Assembly: GCA_040391535.1 (NCBI GenBank)
Contig: JBEBXQ010000099.1
Coordinates: 1 to 19,126, forward strand
Direction: 5' to 3'
Length of the DNA: 19,126 bases
DNA from: JBEBXQ01 sp040391535
GTDB taxonomy: Bacteria; Bacteroidota; Bacteroidia; Cytophagales; Spirosomataceae
In this document: positions 7,773-14,027 of the stretch, piece by piece
How the letters are laid out: each line of letters begins with the position of its first letter
Numbering within the stretch: the first letter of the stretch is position 1
Made by a program: the position numbers and the translations under genes
The notes under the pieces: generated by a model
The model's database searches: none
Told to the model about the DNA's origin: nothing
What the model saw: the letters and a program-made list of their open reading frames with translations, nothing else

Positions 7773-7826
7773 CACCCTTCTTCACAGAAGATTGAAAATA
7801 AATAATTTAAAATCAATTGATTGACT

Positions 7827-8204
7827 ATGTCCAAGCAGTATGAAACGGTGTTCATTTTGACTCCCATCTTATCTGAGGCCCAGGTAGGGGACGCCGTTGA
7901 AAAATTCCGTGAAATTCTCACCAAAAATGGTGCGGCAATTATACACGAGGAAAATTGGGGATTGCGTAAGCTGGCCTACCCTATTCAGAAGAAAAGCTCA
8001 GGCTTTTATCATCTGTTCGAATACACTTCAACCGAAGGTAACGTGGTTGACGTATTGGAAACAGAATTCCGTCGCGATGAACGTGTAATGCGTTTCCTTA
8101 CCGTTAGTCTTGACAAACATGCTATTGCGTACAATGAGAAAAAACGTAAAGGGCTTGTCGGAAAGAAGAAAGAAACTGAATCAACCACTGAAAAAGAAGC
8201 TTAA
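7827..8204 (+). CDS. rpsF: 30S ribosomal protein S6
   Basis: S6 binds 16S rRNA together with S18 in the platform of the small subunit. The 125-residue product starts MSKQYETVFILTP, the usual S6 first strand, followed by the ENWGLRKLAYPIQKKSSGFYHLFEY block and RRDERVMRFLTV, all typical of the family. A charged C-terminal tail (KKRKGLVGKKKETES...) extends past the ferredoxin-like domain, as in many bacteria. An in-frame TTG at 7821 would add two residues, but the ATG at 7827 fits the family start. No Shine-Dalgarno sequence is visible. It is the first gene of the operon, with rpsR beginning 3 nt after its stop. Confidence 0.97.
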   Translation: MSKQYETVFILTPILSEAQVGDAVEKFREILTKNGAAIIHEENWGLRKLAYPIQKKSSGFYHLFEYTSTEGNVVDVLETEFRRDERVMRFLTVSLDKHAIAYNEKKRKGLVGKKKETESTTEKEA

Positions 8205-8207
8205 GAC

Positions 8208-8459
8208 ATGACACTTGTAAACGAACCGGTTGAAAAAAACGCCAATCGTAAAAAATATTGCCGTTTCAAAAAATCCGGCATCAAATATATTGATTATAAA
8301 GACCCTAACTTCCTTTTGAAGTTGGTCAACGAGCAAGGGAGAATTTTACCCCGCCGCCTGACTGGCACCAGCTTGAAATATCAACGTAAAGTTTCACAAG
8401 CTATCAAACGCTCTCGTCACCTGGCACTTATGCCATTTGTTGCGGATCAATTAAAATAA
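8208..8459 (+). CDS. rpsR: 30S ribosomal protein S18
   Basis: S18 pairs with S6 on the 30S platform. The product has 83 residues, close to the normal length, with KKYCRFKKSGIKYIDYKDPN near 15-34, the segment RILPRRLTGTSLKYQRK (about 45-61) and QAIKRSRHLALMPF at the C-terminal end, all diagnostic for the S18 fold. A single cysteine occurs in the YCRF motif, and there is no zinc-binding cysteine set. The start is 3 nt after the rpsF stop, so the two are expected to be translated in coupled fashion, matching their need for equal amounts. The rplI gene follows after 20 nt. Confidence 0.97.
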   Translation: MTLVNEPVEKNANRKKYCRFKKSGIKYIDYKDPNFLLKLVNEQGRILPRRLTGTSLKYQRKVSQAIKRSRHLALMPFVADQLK

Positions 8460-8460
8460 A

Positions 8461-8467
8461 AAGGAGG
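8461..8467 (+). promoter_or_regulatory. Strong Shine-Dalgarno sequence before rplI
   Basis: AAGGAGG lies 12 nt before the rplI ATG at 8480 and begins one base after the rpsR stop. It stands out because the other starts in this window lack such a site, as expected for Bacteroidota. The spacing is longer than the usual 5-9 nt. Confidence 0.6.
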
Positions 8468-8479
8468 CATTAATTTATT

Positions 8480-8926
8480 ATGGAAATCATATTATTAACT
8501 GATATCGCCGGAATAGGTTATAAGAATGACGTAGTAACCGTGAAAGCGGGTTACGGACGCAACTACCTTATTCCTCAGGGATATGCGGTACTGGCCAACA
8601 AAACCAACCGCAAGATTGTTGAAGAAAACACCCGTCAGGCAGCCCACAAAGCTGAAAAACTGAAAAAAGATGCTGAAGAAATTGCAGCAGCCATCGGTGA
8701 AACTGTATTGAATATCCCGGCGGTAGTTGGTGAAAGCGGCCGTATTTTCGGTCGTGTTACCAGCATTCAGATTGCAGACGCTTTGAAAGCCAGAGGCATT
8801 GACGTTGACCGTAAACGTATCACCATTGACGAAGTTAAGACTATCGGTGTTTACACTGCTGTAGTTGACCTTCATAAAGAAGTGAAGCACAACGTAACTA
8901 TCAATGTTGTAGCTGCTGAAGAATAG
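8480..8926 (+). CDS. rplI: 50S ribosomal protein L9
   Basis: L9 binds 23S rRNA near the L1 stalk and helps limit frameshifting. The 148-residue product is the usual length. The N-terminal rRNA-binding domain shows MEIILLTDIAGIGYKNDVV and the signature VKAGYGRNYLIPQGYAVLA at about 21-39. A long charged helix follows (about 43-75, rich in Lys, Glu and Ala), then the C-terminal domain with SGRIFGRVTSIQIADAL near 86-102 and VDRKRI near 108. It is third in the rpsF-rpsR-rplI operon and is preceded by an unusually good AAGGAGG ribosome-binding site. A strong terminator follows 17 nt after its stop. Confidence 0.97.
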   Translation: MEIILLTDIAGIGYKNDVVTVKAGYGRNYLIPQGYAVLANKTNRKIVEENTRQAAHKAEKLKKDAEEIAAAIGETVLNIPAVVGESGRIFGRVTSIQIADALKARGIDVDRKRITIDEVKTIGVYTAVVDLHKEVKHNVTINVVAAEE

Positions 8927-8942
8927 TCTTCTGACACTGAAC

Positions 8943-8988
8943 TGAAATAAAAACAGCAATCCCGGAAAGGATTGCTGTTTTTATTTCA
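8943..8988 (+). terminator. Strong Rho-independent terminator of the ribosomal protein operon
   Basis: A perfect 20-bp inverted repeat pairs 8943-8962 with 8969-8988 around the 6-nt loop CGGAAA. The top of the stem is ACAGCAATCC/GGATTGCTGT, and the right arm runs into TTTTTATTT, giving the U tract. The left side carries AAATAAAAA, so it could also act on the other strand. The hemW ATG is only 12 nt past the stem. Confidence 0.92.
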
Positions 8989-9000
8989 CAGCCATTTCAC

Positions 9001-10128
9001 ATGCACCTGTATTTACATATTCCGTTTTGCCGTCAGGCCTGCCACTATTGTGATTTTCACTTCAGTACAAATCTGAGTGCTTTTCAGCAAATGGTTGATG
9101 CTATTAAAACGGAACTGGTGATGCAGAAAAATTATCTTCCTGACCACCCGCTGGAAACCATTTATTTCGGAGGCGGCACCCCTTCACTGCTATCTGAACA
9201 ACAACTGAATGACATTTTAAATGTTATTCATACGCATTATAAGGTAGCAGAAGCTGTAGAAATCACACTTGAAGGAAACCCGGATGACCTGACAGACCTG
9301 TACATTACACAACTGAAAAAGAATGGCATTAACCGTCTGAGTATCGGGATACAGACATTCGATGCCGAAATGCTGGCCTACCTGAACAGAGCACACACTG
9401 CCACACAGGCTGAGCACTGTGTGAAATTTTCACAGGACAGCGGTATTACAGATATCTCGGTTGACCTGATATACGCCTTACCTTCAGCAGATCACGCACG
9501 CCTTGAGGCCGACCTGGCAAAAATCACTGCCCTTCAGACACCACATCTTTCTGCATATTGTCTTACCATTGAACCCCGTACCGTTTTCGGCAAATGGGTT
9601 AAGCAAAAAAAACTGGAACCTGTTGAAGACAGTTTTGCTGCCCTCCAATATGAAATAACCGTAAGTACACTGGAGCGTTCCGGTTTTGAACAATATGAAA
9701 TATCAAATTTTGCCCGTAACGACAGGTACAGCAAGCATAACACTGCTTACTGGCAGCAAAAAGCCTATATGGGAGTCGGACCGGGAGCTCATTCATTTGA
9801 TGGTACCAACCGCCAGTACAACATCTCAAACAATGCCCGCTATATAAAAGATTTGCAGAACAATATTATTCCGTCTGCAAAAGAAACACTAACCCCTGCT
9901 GACCACTATAATGAATATATCCTCACAGGTATGAGAACCAAATGGGGATGCAGTATTCCAAGGCTACAGACGCTGTCAACCGGACGATTCAGGGAAATTC
10001 ACGCATCTAAAATCAATGATTTCATTCAGAAAGAATGGATTTATCTGGAGAATGACCATATTTTACTTACTCAATCAGGAAAACTTTTTGCCGATTTTAT
10101 TTCCAGTGAACTATTTATTCTTGAATAA
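9001..10128 (+). CDS. hemW: HemW-type radical SAM heme chaperone (HemN-like)
   Basis: The protein (375 residues) belongs to the radical SAM HemN/HemW group. It opens with MHLYLHIPFCRQACHYCDFH, giving the CxxxCxxC motif that holds the 4Fe-4S cluster at Cys10, Cys14 and Cys17. The next position of the HemN-type fourth cysteine is Phe19, which marks HemW (a heme-binding chaperone) rather than coproporphyrinogen III dehydrogenase. Other marks are TIYFGGGTPSLL near 53-64, the SAM-binding block, LEGNPDDL near 94, NRLSIGIQTFD near 110, and GVGPGAHSF near 258. The C-terminal HemN domain is present. The gene begins just after the rplI terminator, and no promoter is obvious in front of it. Older annotations often call such proteins coproporphyrinogen oxidase. 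Confidence 0.93.
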   Translation: MHLYLHIPFCRQACHYCDFHFSTNLSAFQQMVDAIKTELVMQKNYLPDHPLETIYFGGGTPSLLSEQQLNDILNVIHTHYKVAEAVEITLEGNPDDLTDLYITQLKKNGINRLSIGIQTFDAEMLAYLNRAHTATQAEHCVKFSQDSGITDISVDLIYALPSADHARLEADLAKITALQTPHLSAYCLTIEPRTVFGKWVKQKKLEPVEDSFAALQYEITVSTLERSGFEQYEISNFARNDRYSKHNTAYWQQKAYMGVGPGAHSFDGTNRQYNISNNARYIKDLQNNIIPSAKETLTPADHYNEYILTGMRTKWGCSIPRLQTLSTGRFREIHASKINDFIQKEWIYLENDHILLTQSGKLFADFISSELFILE

Positions 10129-10226
10129 TTATCATTAGCAATGTGACCTTCAGACATTCCACCTGTCTAATATTCATAATTACTGACTAATCAAATATTT
10201 TTCTTCAGTTAAAATATTTTTATTAA

Positions 10227-10265
10227 ACTACAGTACAAAATGTAGTATTTCACTATATTGTACAA
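10227..10265. repeat. Cluster of short inverted repeats upstream of aqpZ
   Basis: ACTACA 10227-10232 and TGTAGT 10241-10246 form an inverted repeat. Inside it lies TACA-AAA-TGTA (10234-10244), and the perfect palindrome TTGTACAA (10258-10265) follows 13 nt further on. Both contain the TGTA/TACA half-site. The 179-bp intergenic region (10129-10307) is otherwise plain AT-rich DNA with no exact TAnnTTTG element. This may be an operator, but chance is possible. Confidence 0.3.
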
Positions 10266-10307
10266 ATAATTTTTCAGTATACACAACTTTTAACATCAAA
10301 CGCTTAT

Positions 10308-10988
10308 ATGAAAAAATTACTGGCAGAGTTTATCGGAACATTTTGGCTGGTCCTTGGTGGCTGCGGCAGTGCCGTATTAGCAGCTGCTTTTCCTGAAGTA
10401 GGTATCGGCCTTGCGGGAGTCTCATTAGCCTTCGGTCTTACCGTTCTGACGATCGCTTACTCCCTTGGGCATATTTCCGGTGCACATTTAAACCCTGCCG
10501 TTTCGGTAGGTTTATGGATCGGCGGCAGGTTCAGTTCGAAAGATCTGATTCCGTATATTGTCGCACAGGTATTGGGTGGTATTGCAGCCGCAGGTGTATT
10601 ATACATTATCGCAACGGGTAATGGAAGTGAAATCGGTGGCTTTGCGGCAAATGGCTATGGTGAATTATCACCAGGAGGTTATAACGTTACCTCGGCATTC
10701 ATTACGGAAGTAGTAATGACATTTATGTTTCTGATCATTATTCTCGGGGCAACTGACTCAAGAGCTCCTAAAGGCTTTGCCGGTATTGCTATTGGCCTTG
10801 GATTAACCTTGATACACCTTATCAGTATCCCGGTTACCAATACCTCTGTTAATCCGGCACGTAGTACAAGTCAGGCTTTGTTTGCCGGTGGTGAGTATAC
10901 CGGTCAGCTGTGGCTGTTCTGGGTAGCTCCCGTAATAGGCGCTGCTCTGGCAGGTATTGTTTATAAAATTTTCGAAAAGGAAGATTAA
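10308..10988 (+). CDS. aqpZ: Aquaporin Z, water channel
   Basis: This 226-residue integral membrane protein is a six-helix MIP-family channel with two half-helix loops. Both pore motifs are intact: NPA at 62-64 in HISGAHLNPAVS and NPAR at 182-185 in VTNTSVNPARS. The selectivity-filter residues of E. coli AqpZ are all present with the same spacing: Phe42, His170, Thr179 and Arg185. That combination indicates a strict water channel rather than a glycerol facilitator. The amino-terminal MKKLLAEFIGTFWLVLGGCGSAV is typical. It is a single-gene unit, with a 179-bp upstream region containing TACA/TGTA inverted repeats and a terminator about 30 bp after the stop. An osmotic response is plausible but not shown by the sequence. 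Confidence 0.97.
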   Translation: MKKLLAEFIGTFWLVLGGCGSAVLAAAFPEVGIGLAGVSLAFGLTVLTIAYSLGHISGAHLNPAVSVGLWIGGRFSSKDLIPYIVAQVLGGIAAAGVLYIIATGNGSEIGGFAANGYGELSPGGYNVTSAFITEVVMTFMFLIIILGATDSRAPKGFAGIAIGLGLTLIHLISIPVTNTSVNPARSTSQALFAGGEYTGQLWLFWVAPVIGAALAGIVYKIFEKED

Positions 10989-11017
10989 TTCATAAGTTAA
11001 TTTGTTGGGAATAGTTC

Positions 11018-11049
11018 AAAGAAGGTACCTCATCTGAAGTGCCTTCTTT
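11018..11049. terminator. Rho-independent terminator after aqpZ
   Basis: Positions 11018-11028 pair with 11039-11049 (AAAGAAGGTAC with GTGCCTTCTTT, one G-U pair) around a 10-nt loop. The right arm leads into TTTTTATT on the plus strand, which suits termination of aqpZ. It also lies downstream of the convergent DUF3037 gene, and a weaker U tract on the minus strand could serve that gene. Confidence 0.8.
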
Positions 11050-11075
11050 TTATTCATTCACCAGACTGAAACTCA

Positions 11076-11474
11076 TCAGCAAACCAATTCATTGAAAAGA
11101 TTTTCAAGCGTAATTTCAGGATCAACGCATAATCCCGGATGTACTCTGGAGGTTTGCAGAATCGTACTTCGTGTGGCTGTCAACCACCGGAACCGCGAAG
11201 CGGGTGGCAACTCCGCTATCAGTCCTCCCGTTCTTTCACCTCTGCATACGGATACAAATGCATCCAGATATTTCGTAATCTCTCCGCATTCAATTCCTTT
11301 CGCAAAAAAAACACTGGCGCGCTCATGATCCAGTTTCACACGGCAATCAAGAAATTTCTTTCCCGGACAATATAGAATAATCCCTACATTCATAAATTCC
11401 TCACGCTCCACGAGGGGTACTATGCGGATAATCGCATACTCAAATAACAGATTCTCTTGCATGACTGGCTGCAC
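11076..11474 (-). CDS. DUF3037 protein, partner of HipA-like kinase
   Basis: A 132-residue protein matching DUF3037, a family of unknown function commonly found next to HipA-like kinases. The conserved N-terminal block FEYAIIRIVPLVEREEFMNV at about 10-29 is followed by GIILYCPGKKFLDCRV and ends in a helical C-terminal part. Its ATG at 11472-11474 lies inside the end of the kinase gene (overlap 35 bp). A second Met at codon 5 (11460-11462, MQENLLFEYA) fits the family start better and still overlaps. The overlap implies co-translation with the kinase. No signal peptide, membrane segment or catalytic motif is visible. Whether it regulates, anchors or is a substrate of the kinase is unknown. Confidence 0.82.
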   Translation of the reverse strand: MQPVMQENLLFEYAIIRIVPLVEREEFMNVGIILYCPGKKFLDCRVKLDHERASVFFAKGIECGEITKYLDAFVSVCRGERTGGLIAELPPASRFRWLTATRSTILQTSRVHPGLCVDPEITLENLFNELVC

Positions 11475-12237
11475 TTACAAATATTTCTGAATGGTTGATC
11501 CGGTTGACCAAAAACCGGAAATAGGCCTCACGGTGCGCTTCTGTTGACTCAAAAGGTGAATTATCCTCCAGCCAGATATCAGGAATCAGGTTAACAATCT
11601 CCTGAAGCAGTGCTTCGTTCAGTATATTTCTGAACTGCACATCTGCTGATTCCAGTTCTGTGGCCCAGGGCAATAAGACATGATCTTTGATTTGAACAAA
11701 ATGTTTCAGCGCCTGTTCCTCCCATTGATTCCAGGTATGATGAAAATAAAGGGAAGCACCATGATCAATCAACCAAAGCTCCTTTTTCCACATCAGCATA
11801 TTGGTATTCCGGACCGTCCGGTCAACATTCATCAGCAACGCATCCAGCCAGACAATCTCAGACGCCAGTTTTGCATCCACGTTATAAACCACCGGATCAA
11901 ACGTCATAGCACCTGACAAGTAATGCAGCCCCAGATTAAGCCCTGTGCTGGCTTTCAACAGATCCTGAATCTCTTCGTCAGGTTCTGTACGGCCAAATGC
12001 CTCATTAACATCCGCATATACTATTTCAGGTACTTTCAACCCAAGAGCACGTGCTATTTCGCCTCCGATAATTTCAGCGATCAGCGCTTTGCTACCCTGT
12101 CCGGCTCCTCTGAATTTCAATACATATAAAAAACCGTCATCAGCTTCTGCCAATGCCGGCAGCGACCCTCCTTCCCTTAACGGGATACTGTAACGGGTCA
12201 TGTTCACGGTTCGTAATTCCAGCTTGTTTACCGCCAT
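11440..12237 (-). CDS. HipA-like kinase (HipA_2-type family)
   Basis: This 265-residue protein is a compact relative of the HipA Ser/Thr kinase, without the N-terminal domain that contacts HipB. The start RYSIPLREGGSLPALAEADD near 15-34 and YVLKFRGAGQGSKALIAEII near 38-57 are highly characteristic, with Lys41 as the likely ATP-binding lysine. The next block, GEIARALGLKVPEIVYADV, follows HipA order. The catalytic segment DALLMNVDRTVRNTN gives Asp139 and Asn144 with the same D-x4-N spacing as HipA, and LIDHGASL gives the metal-binding Asp158, so the kinase looks intact. No HipB-like DNA-binding gene is nearby; the DUF3037 gene overlaps its 3' end instead. HipA phosphorylates glutamyl-tRNA synthetase; the target here is unknown. 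Confidence 0.87.
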   Translation of the reverse strand: MAVNKLELRTVNMTRYSIPLREGGSLPALAEADDGFLYVLKFRGAGQGSKALIAEIIGGEIARALGLKVPEIVYADVNEAFGRTEPDEEIQDLLKASTGLNLGLHYLSGAMTFDPVVYNVDAKLASEIVWLDALLMNVDRTVRNTNMLMWKKELWLIDHGASLYFHHTWNQWEEQALKHFVQIKDHVLLPWATELESADVQFRNILNEALLQEIVNLIPDIWLEDNSPFESTEAHREAYFRFLVNRINHSEIFVSAASHARESVI

Positions 12238-12403
12238 TCAACAACTTGTTTTAACGAAATTCTACTCTCTGAAACTCTGTCATCAACCCTCCGCTAAAGA
12301 TAAAAATGAAAATTTCAGGTATTATTGTAGATTTCATACCGTTCATTTAAGTATTTTGTATGAAAACCAACATTTACAAAGTTAGTATATTAAATTTCAA
12401 AAT

Positions 12404-13126
12404 ATGGTCAGGCTACCGCTATCAGTAACCTTTGTTTGCTTTTGTTTGTCCTTTAACTTCACCGGCTATACCGCACTGCAACTACATGCTCAGTCCGCTG
12501 AAGCATTGCCTGAACTGGAGCAGCAAATGATCAGCCAGGGACTTGTTAATATTCAGAAAACTGATCCGACATTGCAGGTTGAGCTCAAGTATTCTACCAC
12601 TGACAACTTTGTAAAGAAAGATGTTTACGGAGACCTCACCAATGCCTATTTACAGCCGGAAGTAGCGCAGAAACTGGCCAAAGCACACCGTTTTCTGAAG
12701 GAAGTGCATCCCGGTTACCGGTTTCTTATTTATGATGCAGCCCGGCCCAATTCCGTTCAGTATACGCTTTGGGATGCTTTGGACGCGCTTAAAATTCCTG
12801 AGAAATCAAAGTCACAATATGTGGCCAATCCCCAGATCGGTTCTATTCATAATTTTGGATGTGCTGTTGATCTTACTGTGGTCAATGAAAAAGGGATTCC
12901 CCTGGATATGGGAACCCCTTACGATTTTTTCGGCCCTTTAGCTTATCCCCGCAAGGAGCAGGAAATGCTGACCGGCGGTAAACTTACAAAACAACAGGTC
13001 GCTAACAGGGAGGTGCTGAGAACAGCCATGAAAAAGGCTGGTTTCTTTGTAAATACGACTGAATGGTGGCATTTTGACGCGATGTCAAGAGCCCAGGCCA
13101 AAGCTAAATACGGGATAATCAGGTAA
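12404..13126 (+). CDS. VanX/DdpX-type D-alanyl-D-alanine dipeptidase (peptidase M15D), exported
   Basis: The product has 240 residues, with an N-terminal hydrophobic signal sequence (about 1-30, ending near LHAQS) that sends it to the periplasm. The zinc dipeptidase core is intact: LQVELKYSTTDNFV near 57-70, the transition-state arginine in DAARPNS (Arg114), the zinc-binding set SIHNFGCAVD (His149, Asp156) and EWWHFD with the catalytic Glu220 and zinc ligand His223. Such enzymes split D-Ala-D-Ala. In Gram-negative bacteria without vancomycin genes they recycle peptidoglycan dipeptide rather than give resistance, and no vanH/vanA or vanRS genes appear here. It converges with the GDSL hydrolase, 4 nt between stops. 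Confidence 0.9.
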   Translation: MVRLPLSVTFVCFCLSFNFTGYTALQLHAQSAEALPELEQQMISQGLVNIQKTDPTLQVELKYSTTDNFVKKDVYGDLTNAYLQPEVAQKLAKAHRFLKEVHPGYRFLIYDAARPNSVQYTLWDALDALKIPEKSKSQYVANPQIGSIHNFGCAVDLTVVNEKGIPLDMGTPYDFFGPLAYPRKEQEMLTGGKLTKQQVANREVLRTAMKKAGFFVNTTEWWHFDAMSRAQAKAKYGIIR

Positions 13127-13130
13127 CTGA

Positions 13131-13808
13131 TTATTTTCTGATCAGAGCAGCTTCCATCTTTTCAGCAAGGAAAGCATTCCCCGCCGGGTTCAGATGCACC
13201 CTGTCGGTAGTCAGTATCCCCCGGTCTTTATTCTCAGGATTATTGGCCTGAAGGTAGGTCTGAAATTCGCTTTTAAGATCAAGTAACTCCACTTCATTTC
13301 TTTGCGCTATATCCCGGATAAGATTAGCGTAATGGTTCAGGTCGCCATCCTGCTGATTGGAATAATCATTACGTTCCCCGATAACCGAAGGTGTACACAC
13401 AATGATACGGACATGCTGAGCTTTCAGCTTTTTGATGATGGCTTCATAAAATTTCACATATTTGTCCGGGTCAGTACCGGTGCCATGAGAAGCTTTGTGC
13501 CATACATCATTGATACCTACATAAATAAAGACGACATCCGGGTTTTTAGACAAAACATCATCCTCAAGACGCAGATAGAGGTCATACACTTTATTACCGC
13601 CGATTCCGGCTCCGAGTAACTCATACTGACCCGTCAGCCCCTTTTTCTCAAGTGATTCTTTCACCAGACTAATATATCCGCCCGGCTGATTGCCCTGCTG
13701 GGTAATTGAATCTCCAAAAAAAATCACACGTAACGGCTTACCGGAAGTCATCGCAAGCATAGGCAGAACAAGAATGGCTAATCGGAGTAAAATGGATAGT
13801 TTTTTCAC
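13131..13808 (-). CDS. SGNH/GDSL-family hydrolase, exported
   Basis: A secreted esterase/lipase-fold protein of 225 residues. The N-terminus MKKLSILLRLAILVLPMLAM is a signal peptide, with cleavage likely near residue 23. All four SGNH blocks are present: FFGDSIT with the nucleophile Ser34 (block I), GAGIGG near 67-72 (block II), YVGINDVW with Asn100 (block III) and TDRVHLNPAG with Asp202 and His205 (block V). The family removes acyl, acetyl or other ester groups from lipids, sugars or polymers; closely similar proteins in Bacteroidota are rhamnogalacturonan acetylesterase-like or TesA-like, so the substrate is open. It converges with the dipeptidase gene, 4 nt between stops, so the two are not co-transcribed. 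Confidence 0.88.
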   Translation of the reverse strand: MKKLSILLRLAILVLPMLAMTSGKPLRVIFFGDSITQQGNQPGGYISLVKESLEKKGLTGQYELLGAGIGGNKVYDLYLRLEDDVLSKNPDVVFIYVGINDVWHKASHGTGTDPDKYVKFYEAIIKKLKAQHVRIIVCTPSVIGERNDYSNQQDGDLNHYANLIRDIAQRNEVELLDLKSEFQTYLQANNPENKDRGILTTDRVHLNPAGNAFLAEKMEAALIRK

Positions 13809-14027
13809 TTTCTTAAAATTTTAATTATAAAATGCTGACAGGAAATAAAGACACAATTTTAAAACATTACTTACGAAATACAATTTTTTTTCCTGATCAT
13901 GGCTACTCATCCTTCAGATTTTAATATTTTAAGAATCCCGGCATAATTATAATTCTATTTTTATTCTATATTGCGAAATAAAATTTACCAATTCCTAAAA
14001 TCCCCCTATAATATTTCATTTCTACTC

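Noticed and set aside
7821..7826. TTG start for rpsF two codons upstream
   Set aside because: The ATG at 7827 gives the standard S6 beginning, and the TTG forms part of the palindrome in the leader.
7777..7826. S6:S18 autoregulatory leader RNA
   Set aside because: Only a 5-bp hairpin is visible in the short leader; I could not see the characteristic paired structure with its protein-binding bulge.
9001..10128. Coproporphyrinogen III dehydrogenase (HemN)
   Set aside because: The fourth cysteine of the HemN CxxxCxxCxC motif is replaced by Phe19, which indicates the HemW heme chaperone.
12377..12384. Exact TAACTTTG promoter-like element on the minus strand upstream of the HipA-like kinase
   Set aside because: It lies about 140 bp from the kinase start, and the nearest TTG is at only 13-nt spacing, too short for a -33 box. 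Kept as a possibility only.
13971..14027. TTG-initiated N-terminal extension of the permease
   Set aside because: The 19 extra residues have no match to the family start, while the ATG at 14028 gives the expected N-terminus.
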